Assembly (NCBI RefSeq): GCF_000230695.2
Contig: NC_020541.1
Coordinates: 3,782,001-3,846,000 of the forward strand
Length of the DNA: 64,000 bases
Direction of reading: 5' to 3'
From: Rhodanobacter denitrificans
Lineage (GTDB): Bacteria; Pseudomonadota; Gammaproteobacteria; Xanthomonadales; Rhodanobacteraceae
A program made the position numbers and the translations under genes. Within the stretch, counting starts at the first letter, position 1. Each line of letters begins with the position of its first letter. Below are positions 53,947-63,300 of the stretch, one piece after another. The notes beneath the pieces are model-generated. The model was not told the origin of the DNA. It saw only the letters and a program-made list of their open reading frames with translations, and did no database searches.

Positions 53947-56900
53947 ATGACTACTCCCATCCGCGTCAGAGTGCTGCCGTTCGCGATCGCCTCATTGTTG
54001 GCCATGGCGCCGATCGCTGCCCAGAACATCACCACATCCGGCGTCAGCGGCCGCGTGCTGGACGCCCATGGCCAGCCCGTGGCGGGCGCCACGGTGACGA
54101 TCGTGCACCAGCCGACCGGCACTACCAAGGAAGTGACCACCGACGCCGATGGCCGCTATGCGGCGCAAGGGCTGCGCGTGGGCGGTCCTTTCGAGATCTC
54201 CGCGGCCAAGACCGGCATGGCCGCCGTGGAGCAGGACAACGTGTTCCTGCAGCTGGGCCAGCCCTCGTCGATCAACCTGAGCATGGGCGCCGGCGAGCAG
54301 CAGGCGCGCAACCTCAGCGCGGTCACCGTGAGCGCCTCGACCCTGGCGCAGACCTTTTCCTCGGACAACAAGGGGCTGTCGACCAACATCTCGCAGCGCC
54401 AGCTGCAGGCGACCCCGCAGGGCAACCGCTCGATCGACGACGTGGTGCGCCTGGACCCGCGCGTCACCGTGACCGATCAGGGCACCGGCGCGATCTCCGC
54501 CTCCGGCATGAACAACCGCTACAACAACATCGCGGTGGACGGCGTGACCCAGGGCGATCCGTTCGGCCTCAACGCCAACGGCCTGCCCTACCAGAAGTCG
54601 CCGATCTCGCCCGAGACGATCGCCGAGTACAACATCTCCACCGCCAACTACGACACGTCTTCCGACGTGGTCGGCGCCGACGTCAACGCGGTGACCAAGT
54701 CCGGCACCAACCAGTTCCATGGCGCGGTGTACTACGCCTATCGCAACGCCAACCACCTGGTCGGCGACGCCGGCTGGTTGCCCAGCGGCAATCCGGGCTA
54801 CCACTACAAGGGCTACCAGAAGGACACCACCTACGGCTTCAACGTCGGCGGCCCGATCATCAAGGACAAGCTGTTCTTCTTCATCTCGGCCGAGCACGAG
54901 AAAACCACCGGCATCGGCGCCGACTCGGCCAACGGCCTGGACGACTCGCTGGGCAACGGGCCGTCCACCAGCAACAAGGTTTCCCCGGGCGACCTGCAGA
55001 AGATCATCGATGCGGCCAAGCAGTTGGGCCTGACCCCGGGCACGTTCGGCGGCCCGACCGGGCTGACCTACGACGACAAGCGCTACCTCGGCAAGATCGA
55101 CTGGAACATCACCAACAATCACCGCGCCAGCTTCACCTTCCAGCGCACCAAGGAGCTGCTGCCCGCGGTGGGCGGCAACAGCCCGAGCAGCGTGGGCCTG
55201 ACCAGCTATACCTATACCAAGACGATCACCACCAACAACTACGTCGCCCATCTGTTCGACGACTGGTCCGACAGCTTCTCCACCGAAGCCAAGGTCGGCT
55301 TCCAGAAGTTCGTCCAGGACACCGCTGCGCCCTGGCAGCAGCCGGCGGTGAACGTGAACCTGTCGCCGACCGGCAAGGGACCGTCGGTGAACCTGGGCGA
55401 GGAGCGCTTCCGCCACTACAACCACATCGATACCAAGAAGTTCAGCGTGTTCCTCGCCGGCACCTATTACGCCGGCGACCACGCGATCAAGGGCGGCATC
55501 GATTACCAGAGCAACAAGATCAACAACCTGTTCGGGCAGACCGAATTCGGCCAGTACAACTTCTGGGGCATCGACAACTTCGCCGCCGGCAACTACAACT
55601 CGTACATCCTGTTTCACCCGGCGCCCGGCTACACGCTCAACGACATCGCCGGCAAGTGGACGTACAGCCAGTACAGCCCATTCCTGCAGGACACCTGGCA
55701 AGTCAACGAGCAGCTGTCGGTGCAATACGGCGTGCGCGTGGACATCCCGCATTCCAGTGCGCCGCCGGTCTACAACGCCGCGTTCGAACAGGCTTTCGGC
55801 TACCCGAACAACTACACGGTGGGCTCGCGCAACCGCGTGGTCGAGCCGCGGCTGTCGTTCAACTACCTGTTCGACAGCAGCTACAAGACCCAGCTGCGCG
55901 GCGGCGTCGGCCTGTTCCAGACCTCGCCGCCCACGGTGTGGATGACCAACCCATACCAGAACAACGGCATCACCCTGCTCTCCTACAACACGTTCGATCC
56001 ATCGCAGGCGGCGTTCAGTCCGGATCCGTTCAACCAGAACATCCCGGCCGGCGGTGGCGCCGGCTCGATCGATACGATCGCCAGGGACTTCCGCCTGCCG
56101 ACTGTATGGAAGGCCAGCCTGGCGCTGGACCGCGAGTTGCCGTGGTGGGGGCTGACCGCGTCGGCCGAGTACCAGCACATCCAGGTACGCGACGGCATCC
56201 TCTACCAGGCGCTGAACTTCGGCGCACCCACCGGCGTGCTGCCGGACGGCCGCGAGCAGTTCTGGAAGACGCCGGGCGAGGCGCCGGTCTCGAAAGACGC
56301 GCTGGCCAACCGGAACCGCGCCTTCAGCACGCAGTCGACCCTGCTCACCAATACCCACAAGGGCAAGTCGGACAGCCTCACCCTGGCACTGAACAAGCCC
56401 TTCTCGGCGAACTGGTTCGGCAACCTCAGCCTGACCTTCAACCACGCCACCGACGTCGACCCGGGCACCGACACGATCGCCTACAACGGCTACCAGCGCG
56501 TCGCCCGGCTGAACCCGAACTCCAACGTCGAGGCCACCTCCAATTACAACGTGGCCAAGACGCTGAAGGCCTCGCTGACCTGGCAGCATGCGTTTTTCGG
56601 CGACTACCAGACGCAGGTGTCGGCGTTCTACAGCGGTCGCACCGGCACGCCGTACACCTGGGTGTTCAGCAACGACGCCAACGGCGACAGCGTCTCCGGC
56701 TGGGATCCGGCCTACATCCCAACGGCCAACGACCCGAAGGTCGCCTACGCCGCCGGCACCAGCCAGCAGCTGATCGACCAGTTCCAGGCCTTCCTCTCCA
56801 GCGAGAAGTACCTGAACGCCCATCGCGGGCAGGTTGCCAACCGCAACGGCGCCCGCACCGCCTGGGTGAACGAGCTGGACATGAGCTTCTCGCAGGAGCT

Positions 56901-57192
56901 GCCCGGCATCTTCAAGGGCAACAAGGGCGAATTGCGCCTGGACGTGTACAACTTCCTCAACCTGCTCAACAAGGACTGGGGCCAGGTGCGCAACACCGGC
57001 ATCTACCCGACCCGCAACCTCGCCAGCTACGCCGGCGTGAACGCGCAGGGCCAGTACGTGTATACGCTGCCGAAAGACAAGAACGGCAACTACCAGCCGC
57101 AGCAGCTGCAGGTCTATGACGGCGGCTTCTACGACCCCAGCCGCGTGGTGTCGCGTTGGTCGGCGATGCTGACGCTGCGTTACACGTTCTGA
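53947..57192 (+). CDS. Oar-like TonB-dependent outer-membrane receptor
   Basis: 1081 residues. Signal peptide ending ...APIAAQ, then a carboxypeptidase-regulatory-like domain (TSGVSGRVLDAHGQPVAGATVTIVHQPTGT, about 32-110), a plug region and a long beta-barrel ending LTLRYTF with the terminal aromatic residue of outer-membrane barrels. This is the Oar group of receptors, abundant in Xanthomonadales and possibly used for peptide or oligosaccharide uptake. The ligand cannot be deduced; nearby secreted DPP4 and other peptidases make a peptide plausible. A perfect hairpin terminator follows. Confidence 0.92.
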   Translation: MTTPIRVRVLPFAIASLLAMAPIAAQNITTSGVSGRVLDAHGQPVAGATVTIVHQPTGTTKEVTTDADGRYAAQGLRVGGPFEISAAKTGMAAVEQDNVFLQLGQPSSINLSMGAGEQQARNLSAVTVSASTLAQTFSSDNKGLSTNISQRQLQATPQGNRSIDDVVRLDPRVTVTDQGTGAISASGMNNRYNNIAVDGVTQGDPFGLNANGLPYQKSPISPETIAEYNISTANYDTSSDVVGADVNAVTKSGTNQFHGAVYYAYRNANHLVGDAGWLPSGNPGYHYKGYQKDTTYGFNVGGPIIKDKLFFFISAEHEKTTGIGADSANGLDDSLGNGPSTSNKVSPGDLQKIIDAAKQLGLTPGTFGGPTGLTYDDKRYLGKIDWNITNNHRASFTFQRTKELLPAVGGNSPSSVGLTSYTYTKTITTNNYVAHLFDDWSDSFSTEAKVGFQKFVQDTAAPWQQPAVNVNLSPTGKGPSVNLGEERFRHYNHIDTKKFSVFLAGTYYAGDHAIKGGIDYQSNKINNLFGQTEFGQYNFWGIDNFAAGNYNSYILFHPAPGYTLNDIAGKWTYSQYSPFLQDTWQVNEQLSVQYGVRVDIPHSSAPPVYNAAFEQAFGYPNNYTVGSRNRVVEPRLSFNYLFDSSYKTQLRGGVGLFQTSPPTVWMTNPYQNNGITLLSYNTFDPSQAAFSPDPFNQNIPAGGGAGSIDTIARDFRLPTVWKASLALDRELPWWGLTASAEYQHIQVRDGILYQALNFGAPTGVLPDGREQFWKTPGEAPVSKDALANRNRAFSTQSTLLTNTHKGKSDSLTLALNKPFSANWFGNLSLTFNHATDVDPGTDTIAYNGYQRVARLNPNSNVEATSNYNVAKTLKASLTWQHAFFGDYQTQVSAFYSGRTGTPYTWVFSNDANGDSVSGWDPAYIPTANDPKVAYAAGTSQQLIDQFQAFLSSEKYLNAHRGQVANRNGARTAWVNELDMSFSQELPGIFKGNKGELRLDVYNFLNLLNKDWGQVRNTGIYPTRNLASYAGVNAQGQYVYTLPKDKNGNYQPQQLQVYDGGFYDPSRVVSRWSAMLTLRYTF

Positions 57193-57220
57193 CCGATCCG
57201 CACGCAACAGCAAGTACAAG

Positions 57221-57253
57221 AAAACCGGCGCCTCGATGGCGCCGGTTTTCTTT
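57221..57253 (+). terminator. Rho-independent terminator of the TonB receptor gene
   Basis: AAAACCGGCGCC (57221-57232) pairs perfectly with GGCGCCGGTTTT (57238-57249), loop TCGAT, and is followed by CTTT. Confidence 0.9.
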
Positions 57254-57298
57254 GTGTCGCCACGAGCCTCTGCGGTCCGGCCAATGACCGACGGCCTA

Positions 57299-57345
57299 TT
57301 GACTACAAGTGTAGGCAAGAAGTACCGTGACTACACCTGTAGTCA
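57299..57345 (+). promoter_or_regulatory. Two BlaI-type operators in the promoter of the BlaI/M56 pair
   Basis: TGACTACACCTGTAGTCA at 57328-57345 is a perfect palindrome of the TACA/TGTA type bound by BlaI/MecI. A second, TTGACTACAAGTGTAGGCAA at 57299-57318, matches except one position. TTGACT within the first could be a -35. The regulator start is at 57361, so it is probably self-repressed. Confidence 0.8.
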
Positions 57346-57360
57346 ATAGGCGTCACGATC

Positions 57361-57747
57361 ATGCGCAAGCCCACCATCGGCGACCAGGAACTGGCGCTGC
57401 TGCACCACATCGACGAATGCGGCACCGCCTCGGTCGGTGAGGTGGCCGCGAGCTTCGGCGAGCCGCGCGGGCTCGCCCGCTCCACCGTGTTGACCATGAT
57501 GGAGCGCCTGCGCGGCAAGGGCTATCTCAAGCGCCGCCAGCTCAAGGGCATGTTCCGCTACAGCACCGCCACCGGCCCGGGCGAAGTGATGCGCAGCGCC
57601 GTGGGCAGCTTCGTCGAGAAGACGCTGAGCGGCTCGGTGTCGCCGTTCGTGGCCTGGCTGTCGGAGCGTGCCGAAGTTTCCGACAGCGAACTGGCCGAGC
57701 TCGAGGCGCTGGTGACCCAGCTGCAATCGCGGCGCAAGGAGTCGTGA
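57361..57747 (+). CDS. BlaI/MecI-family repressor
   Basis: 128 residues. Winged HTH: IGDQELALLHHIDECGTASVGEVAASFGEPRGLARSTVLTMMERLRGKGYLKRR, then a C-terminal dimerisation helix (SDSELAELEALVTQL). It represses its operon until cleaved by a membrane peptidase, here the M56 protein encoded one base after its stop. No beta-lactamase gene is adjacent, so the regulated process is probably not penicillin resistance. Confidence 0.92.
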   Translation: MRKPTIGDQELALLHHIDECGTASVGEVAASFGEPRGLARSTVLTMMERLRGKGYLKRRQLKGMFRYSTATGPGEVMRSAVGSFVEKTLSGSVSPFVAWLSERAEVSDSELAELEALVTQLQSRRKES

Positions 57748-57748
57748 G

Positions 57749-59668
57749 ATGGACGCACTCAACCATTTTTCCGACACCCTGCTGACGCGACTGGTCTGGA
57801 CGTCCATCCAGGCCGCGCTGCTGATCGGCGCCGTCTGCCTGGCCGGCCGTCTGTGGCCGCGCCTGTCGGCGGCGATGCGCTGCATGTTGTGGTGGCTGGT
57901 CGGCGCCCAGCTGCTGCTCGGCCTGCTGTGGCACGCGCCGCTGGAGCTTCCGCTGCTGTCGCCCGCACCGCTGGAAGCCCCCGCGCCGGTCACGCCGCCC
58001 GTGGCGTTCTTCGCCACGCCGGCGACCGCCGACGCCGCGCTGCCGTCGATCGCTTCGCCGGCCACACCGGCGCCGTCCTGGCGCACCGGCATCGCCCTGT
58101 GGTGGCTGGCCGCCGTGCTGTTGCAGGCGCTGATCGCGCTGCGGCAAGGGCGGCAGGCACGCCGCGTGCTGCGCGAATCGCAGGCCTTGCGCGATGCCTC
58201 ACTGCAAGCGCTGTGTACGCGGCAGGCGCGGCAACTCGGCTTGCACCGCTGTCCACGGCTGCGCGTCTCGAACGCGATCGTCTCGCCGCAGGTGACCGGC
58301 CTGTGGCGACCCACCGTGCTGCTGCCGACCGGCCACGCGCTCAGCGCCGACGAAGCGGCGATGGCGATCGCGCACGAGCTGGCCCACCTGCGCCGCGGCG
58401 ACCTGTGGCTGGCGTGGGTACCGGCGCTCGCGCAGTGCCTGTTCTGCTTCCACCCGCTGGTGCGCTGGGCCATGCGCGAATACGCACTCAACCGCGAATC
58501 GGCCTGCGATGCGCAGGTCCTGCGGCAGGACCACGCCGCGCCACAGGACTACGGCCGCCTGCTGCTGCGCCTGGGCGTGGCGCAACCGATGCACGCCGGC
58601 CTCGCCGGCGCTTCCCCGTCGTTCCACAATCTCAAGAGGCGACTGACCATGCTGCAACAAACCGTGAACCAGCCGTCGTCGCGCGCACGCGGCTGGCTGC
58701 TCGTCGCACTGATCGCCCTCGTCGGCGTGCTGCCCTATCGTGTGACGGCGGCCGGCGCGGACAACACCCCCCCCACGCCGGCTTCCGCGCAGGCAAGCCT
58801 GCTGCCGCTGCCGCCGCCAGCCCCATCTACCCCTCCGGCCTTGCCAACCCCGCCGCTGCCCGCTCCTCCAGCCTTGCCAACCCCGCCGCTGCCCGCTCCT
58901 CCAGCCTTGCCAACCCCGCCTCCGCCGGCTCCTCCAGCCACACTACCCCCACCGCCGCCGCTGCCACCCGCCCCGCCGCACGACATCAGTGGTCTGCGCG
59001 TCCACCACGCCAACGTCGCCATCCATACCGACGCCAGCGAAGGCTTCGCGCTGTTCGACGGCGATGCGGCCATCGTCAACGGCAGCGACGTCGACCTTGC
59101 CGCCGCGAAGCGCCTGCAGCGGGACGGCAAGTCCACGCTGTGGTTTCGCCGTGGCGACAAGGCCTGGCTGATCGACGACCCGGCCTACGTGCAGCGCGCC
59201 AAGGCCGCCTACGCGCCGGTCGACGCCCTGGCCAGGCAGCAAGGCGAACTGGGCGGCCAGCAAGGCGCGCTCGGCGGCAAACAGGGAGCCTTGGGCGCGC
59301 AGCAGGGCGCGCTGGGCGCCAGGCAGGGGCAGCTCGCCGGCCAGCGCGCCATGCTGGCCAGCCGGCAAGCCACGCTCGCCGCGCAATCCAGCCAGCATGA
59401 ACGCTCCGCGGAAACGCAGGCGAACCGCGCCAAGCTGGAAGCCAGCGAGCAGGAACTCGATCAGCAGCAGGAAAAGCTCAGTCAGCAACAGTCGGCACTG
59501 GGCCGGCAGCAGGCCGAACTGGGCAAGCAGCAGGAAGCGCTTGGCGCGCAACAGGAAGCACTGGGCAAGCGCCAGCAACAGGCCACCAGCCAAGCCAGTC
59601 AGCAGATCCGCAAACTGCTCGACGAAGCGAGCGCCAAGGGCGTCGCCAAGCCGACGAGCCTGCGCTGA
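57749..59668 (+). CDS. M56 (BlaR1-like) membrane peptidase with proline-rich and glutamine-rich repeats
   Basis: 639 residues. Four predicted membrane helices (about 15-35, 45-62, 115-130 and 318-336). HELAH at 209-213 with E250 (NRESACD) is the zinc site. There is no penicillin-binding sensor domain. Instead, after the last helix: a proline-rich linker 341-410 with 11-residue repeats, a small domain (411-490, FWFRRGDKAWLIDDPAYVQRA) and heptad-like QQGALG[G/A] repeats at 497-547 and 578-612, probably coiled coil. The extracytoplasmic part may sense an unknown signal. It probably releases the BlaI repressor by proteolysis. Confidence 0.88.
   Translation: MDALNHFSDTLLTRLVWTSIQAALLIGAVCLAGRLWPRLSAAMRCMLWWLVGAQLLLGLLWHAPLELPLLSPAPLEAPAPVTPPVAFFATPATADAALPSIASPATPAPSWRTGIALWWLAAVLLQALIALRQGRQARRVLRESQALRDASLQALCTRQARQLGLHRCPRLRVSNAIVSPQVTGLWRPTVLLPTGHALSADEAAMAIAHELAHLRRGDLWLAWVPALAQCLFCFHPLVRWAMREYALNRESACDAQVLRQDHAAPQDYGRLLLRLGVAQPMHAGLAGASPSFHNLKRRLTMLQQTVNQPSSRARGWLLVALIALVGVLPYRVTAAGADNTPPTPASAQASLLPLPPPAPSTPPALPTPPLPAPPALPTPPLPAPPALPTPPPPAPPATLPPPPPLPPAPPHDISGLRVHHANVAIHTDASEGFALFDGDAAIVNGSDVDLAAAKRLQRDGKSTLWFRRGDKAWLIDDPAYVQRAKAAYAPVDALARQQGELGGQQGALGGKQGALGAQQGALGARQGQLAGQRAMLASRQATLAAQSSQHERSAETQANRAKLEASEQELDQQQEKLSQQQSALGRQQAELGKQQEALGAQQEALGKRQQQATSQASQQIRKLLDEASAKGVAKPTSLR
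58839..58937. repeat. Three tandem 33-bp units inside the M56 gene
   Basis: CCTTGCCAACCCCGCCGCTG starts each unit; 58839-58871 and 58872-58904 are identical and 58905-58937 is diverged. Each encodes the 11 residues PALPTPPLPAP. It is in frame, so copy-number change would alter the linker length. Confidence 0.9.
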
Positions 59669-59723
59669 CCGGAACCTCGGAGCCTCACCCTCTGACCTCC
59701 AGCAAGACCGAACGCATCGCCTT

Positions 59724-59832
59724 GCTCCCTCCCCTGCTCGCAGGGGAGGCCGGGGTGGGGTCGCTCTTCATCAAGCCCAGGATCAAGAGCGTCACCCCCT
59801 CCTGCCCTCCCCCTGCTGCGCAGGGGGAGGAA
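59724..59832. repeat. Palindromic intergenic repeat, family B copy 2
   Basis: The reverse complement of this stretch matches 18235-18343: CCTCCCCCTGC with GCAGGGGGAGG, TCTTGATC and GAGCGACCCCACCCC in the same order. It lies between the M56 gene and dpp4 and contains no gene. Confidence 0.8.
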
Positions 59833-59910
59833 CCGGACGTGTTGCTTCTACTTCCATCCCGCAAGCGAAGAGGAACACAGACAGCGGTATCTCACATAAC
59901 TCACAACCAC

Positions 59911-62247
59911 TCAGCGCCAGGGCCACGCCTTCAGCTGGTACTCGTGCGGCGGCGTATTGCCGGCCAGGTACTGCACGAAGTAGTCCCAGCGTCGGCGGGT
60001 GGCGTACGGGGTCGCCTCGGCGTAGCCGTGGTGGACGTTCGGGATCAGCAGCAGGTCGAAATCCTTGTTCGCCTTGATCAGCGCATCAGCTACCAGCAGG
60101 GTCTGGTAGGGCGGCACGTTGTCGTCCATCGTGCCGTGCACCAGCATCAACCGACCCTTCAGGTTCTTCGCGAAGCTCTGGTTGGCCTGGGCGTCGTAGT
60201 TGGTCTTGCCGTCCTTGTTGGTCACCAGCAGGCCCTGCCACTTCTCGGCCCAGTCGTCCTCGTAGTTGCGGTTGTCGTGGTTGCCGCTTTCGGCCCAGCC
60301 GACCTTGAAGAAGTCCGGGTAGTGGAACATCGCGGCCGCGGTGGCGTTGCCGCCGCCGGAGTGGCCCCAGATGCCCACGCGGTCGAGGTCGATCCATGGA
60401 TACTGCTTGCCGAGTTCCTTCAGGCCGGCCACCTGGTCGGGCAGGGTGTTGTCCTCGACGTGCTCGAAGTAGGCGTCGTGGAACGCCTTGGAGCGCCACG
60501 GCGTGCCCATGCCGTCGATCGCCACCACGATGAAGCCCAGCTCGGCCATCGCCTGGTGGTCGGCGCGCGCGGCAGAGAAGCTGCGCCCGCGCACCGAACC
60601 GGTCTGCGGGCCCGGGTAGATGTAGTCGATGATCGGGTATTTCTTCGAGGGATCGAAGTGGGTCGGCTTGAACATCATGCCGTACAGGTCGGTCTTGCCG
60701 TCGCGCCCCTTCACCGTGAACGGGATCGGCGGCACCCAGCCGGCGGCCTTCAGGCGCGCGATGTCCGCGGTGGCCACGCTCGCCACCTTGCGGCCATCAT
60801 CGGAAGCGCGCAGCACGATGACCGGCGGCGTGGTCGGGGTGGAATACGCATCGACGAAGGCCCTGCCGTCCGGCGACAGCGTGACGGTGTGGTCGGCCGC
60901 TTCCGGCGTCAGCAGCACCGGCTTGCCGCCGTCCAGGCTGACCTTGAAGAACTGCTGGTAGTAGGGATTCACGCCCGCCGTGCGCCCGACGCCGCGGAAC
61001 CACACGGTGCGCGTCTTCGGATCGACCTTCAGCAGCTCGGTGACGTTGCCCTCGCCCTTGGTGATCGCGCGCTTGAGCTTGCCGCTGGTGAGGTCGTACA
61101 GATACAGGTTGCCCCAGTTGTTGCGCTCGCTGAACCAGATCGCCTCGTTGGTCTCCGGCAGGTAGCGCCAGTTGACCGCGCCGTTGCCGCTCTCGTAGTA
61201 CGTCGGCACCACTTCCTCGAACACCGTGCGCACCTTGCCGGTGTTCGCGTCGGCGATGCGGAACCATTCGTGCCTGTGGTCGCGCGAGGTGGAGACGAAG
61301 GCCAGGGTCTTGCCGTCGGCCGCCCACTTCACGTCGTCCCAGCCGCCGTCGGGGCCGCAGCTGACGTCGTCGCACAGGGTGGAGCGATGCTGGTCCGGCG
61401 GCATCTGCAGGCGCAGCACCTTCTTCGCTGCCACGTCGACGATCACGCGCTCGATCATCGTCACGTCCTTGTCGCCGACCAGCGGGTACTTCCACTGCTC
61501 CAGCTTCGGATGGCCGAGGTTGGTGCTGACCAGGTACATCTCGCCGGTCTTGCGCTGGTCCTGCTGGAAGGTGGCGATCCGCTTCGAATCCGGCGACCAC
61601 TCCACGATCGCGTTGTCGGTGTGCTTCCAGCCGGCGTTGTCGGTGGCGTAGCCGAAATTCTCCACCCCATCGGTGGTGAGCTGGGTCTCCTTGCCGCTGG
61701 CGACGTCGCGCAGCCACAGGTTCCAGTCGCGGATGAACGCCTCGCTCTGCTTGTCCGGCGACAGCGCGCCCGGCTCCTTGCCGGTCTTCACCAGCGCGGT
61801 ACGGTCGACGCAGCTCGCCTCGACGGCGGCGAGGTCGCACACGTAGTGCTTGCCACGCACGGCGATATCGACCCGCCCGTCCGGCCTCGCCTCGTAGCCA
61901 GTCACCGGCAATTTCTTCGCATCGACCGGCTTGCCGCCGGCCTTGCCCAGCGCCACGGCCAGTTTCGCCTGGTCGAACAGCGGCGCGGTCTTGCCACTGG
62001 CCGCGTCCATCCGCACGAAATGATCGCCGGCGGCGTCATGGTCGACGTACCAGAAGTGACCGTCGTCCAGCCATTCGACCTTCGGCACCGCGTGGTCGAC
62101 CAGCGGCACGGTGTTGTAGCTCATGAAGCGCTCCGCCCGCGCGTAGTCGTCGGCGCTCAGCGTGCGCGCCTGCGCCGCGACACCGGCCGACAAGGCGCCC
62201 ATGACCAGCGCGCCGAGCACGCGCGAACTGCCGGTTTTCGAACTCAT
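59911..62247 (-). CDS. Dipeptidyl-peptidase IV (S9B)
   Basis: 778 residues with a signal peptide (MSSKTGSSRVLGALVMGALSAGVAA). An N-terminal eight-bladed propeller (residues ~45-500) with the DPP4 active-site glutamate region, then a prolyl-oligopeptidase hydrolase domain with catalytic Ser in GIWGHSGGGNA, an Asp in HGTMDDNVP and His in VHHGY. It removes X-Pro dipeptides from extracytoplasmic peptides. It is a common secreted enzyme in Xanthomonadales and Bacteroidetes. Divergent from the GST gene. Confidence 0.94.
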   Translation of the reverse strand: MSSKTGSSRVLGALVMGALSAGVAAQARTLSADDYARAERFMSYNTVPLVDHAVPKVEWLDDGHFWYVDHDAAGDHFVRMDAASGKTAPLFDQAKLAVALGKAGGKPVDAKKLPVTGYEARPDGRVDIAVRGKHYVCDLAAVEASCVDRTALVKTGKEPGALSPDKQSEAFIRDWNLWLRDVASGKETQLTTDGVENFGYATDNAGWKHTDNAIVEWSPDSKRIATFQQDQRKTGEMYLVSTNLGHPKLEQWKYPLVGDKDVTMIERVIVDVAAKKVLRLQMPPDQHRSTLCDDVSCGPDGGWDDVKWAADGKTLAFVSTSRDHRHEWFRIADANTGKVRTVFEEVVPTYYESGNGAVNWRYLPETNEAIWFSERNNWGNLYLYDLTSGKLKRAITKGEGNVTELLKVDPKTRTVWFRGVGRTAGVNPYYQQFFKVSLDGGKPVLLTPEAADHTVTLSPDGRAFVDAYSTPTTPPVIVLRASDDGRKVASVATADIARLKAAGWVPPIPFTVKGRDGKTDLYGMMFKPTHFDPSKKYPIIDYIYPGPQTGSVRGRSFSAARADHQAMAELGFIVVAIDGMGTPWRSKAFHDAYFEHVEDNTLPDQVAGLKELGKQYPWIDLDRVGIWGHSGGGNATAAAMFHYPDFFKVGWAESGNHDNRNYEDDWAEKWQGLLVTNKDGKTNYDAQANQSFAKNLKGRLMLVHGTMDDNVPPYQTLLVADALIKANKDFDLLLIPNVHHGYAEATPYATRRRWDYFVQYLAGNTPPHEYQLKAWPWR

Positions 62248-62332
62248 GCTGCGTTCCCCTTGCGGAAGCGGATCTGTGCGGTTGCCGACCCTGGCGCGGA
62301 CTCCCTCGACTGACCGATGCTAGCGCGGGCAT

Positions 62333-62388
62333 GACCAATGGCACCCATGCCATTGGTCCCGATCCGGCCCCATGCGCCAGCGCATGGG
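62333..62388. promoter_or_regulatory. Two palindromes between dpp4 and the GST gene
   Basis: GACCAATGGCA (62333-62343) pairs with TGCCATTGGTC (62348-62358), loop of four; CCCATGCGC (62369-62377) pairs with GCGCATGGG (62380-62388). They lie in the shared divergent promoter region and may be operators. Confidence 0.6.
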
Positions 62389-62462
62389 CGACCGTCCCCT
62401 GCGCTTGACGCGCAGGCATCGGCCGTCGCACGCTGCGCCAAGCGTGTCCCCGGAGCCGCGTC

Positions 62463-63215
62463 ATGTCGCAGCGCCTCAGAGTCATCGGCAATTACATTTC
62501 GCCCTACGTGCGCAAGGTGCTGGTGTGCCTGGAGCTGAAGGGGCTGGAATACGAGGTCGACCCGATCGCGCCGTTCGTCGGCAACGACGAATTCACCCGG
62601 CTCAGCCCGCTGCGCCGCATCCCGGTGCTGATCGACGGCGGACTGGAGCTCAGCGACTCCTCGGTGATCTGCCAGTACCTGGAGGATCGGCAGCCCTCGC
62701 CCTCGCTCTACCCGCGCGACATCGCCGACCGCGCCCGCGCGCGCTGGCTGGAGGAATACGCCGACACGCGGCTGGCCGACGGGTTGATCTGGCGGCTGTT
62801 CCACCAGCTGGCGATCAAGCGCCACGTCTTCGGCGAAGCGCCCAATGAGGCGGTGGTGCAGCATGCCCGCGAGGTGGAAATCCCCGCCGCGCTCGACTAC
62901 CTGGAGCGGCAGCTGCCGGATGACGGCTTCGTGTTCGGCGCGCTGTCGATCGCCGATATCGGCATCGCCAGTTTCTTCCGCACCGCCTCGTTCGTGCGCT
63001 ACACGATCGACGCCGAACGCTGGCCGCTGGCCGCCGCACTGGTGGCGCAAGTGCAGGCGCTGCCGGTGTTCCAGAAACTGGCCGGCTTCGAGGATTGCAT
63101 GCTGCGCCTGCCGCTGGCCGAGCAGCGCGGCGCCCTGCTCACCGCCGGTGCCCCGCTGACCAGCGACACGCTCGGCACCAGCGCGCCGCGCCCCGGCCCG
63201 CCGCGCGCCTCGTAA
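62463..63215 (+). CDS. Glutathione S-transferase family protein
   Basis: 250 residues. N-terminal thioredoxin-like domain (RVIGNYISPYVRKVLVCLELKGLEYEVDPIAPF, ISPYVRK positions the catalytic Ser), the S-N-x-R/IPVLIDG-x-x-L-S-D-S-S motif for glutathione, and an all-helical C-terminal domain. Soluble and probably cytoplasmic. Substrate unknown. The proline-rich C-terminus (SAPRPGPPRAS) is not part of the fold. Convergent with the truncated LysR gene. Confidence 0.9.
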   Translation: MSQRLRVIGNYISPYVRKVLVCLELKGLEYEVDPIAPFVGNDEFTRLSPLRRIPVLIDGGLELSDSSVICQYLEDRQPSPSLYPRDIADRARARWLEEYADTRLADGLIWRLFHQLAIKRHVFGEAPNEAVVQHAREVEIPAALDYLERQLPDDGFVFGALSIADIGIASFFRTASFVRYTIDAERWPLAAALVAQVQALPVFQKLAGFEDCMLRLPLAEQRGALLTAGAPLTSDTLGTSAPRPGPPRAS

Positions 63216-63300
63216 GGCCACGCCACCTGCCGTGGACGCGCACCCTGTGCGCGATGGTTTCCGGTCATGTGACGATGAGCATCACGCACAGGGCGCGCTC

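Noticed and set aside
53992..57318. A very long open frame on the minus strand opposite the TonB receptor gene (and similar ones opposite plsB at 2155-4701 and the M16 gene at 26591-29989)
   Set aside because: GC-rich codon bias leaves antisense frames open. Translations are Val/Arg/Ala/Gln-rich without domains, and the sense frames encode clear families.
58839..58937. CRISPR array
   Set aside because: Repeats are contiguous with no spacers and lie inside a reading frame.
57361..59668. Beta-lactam resistance regulator (blaI-blaR1)
   Set aside because: The peptidase has no penicillin-binding domain and no beta-lactamase gene lies next to it.
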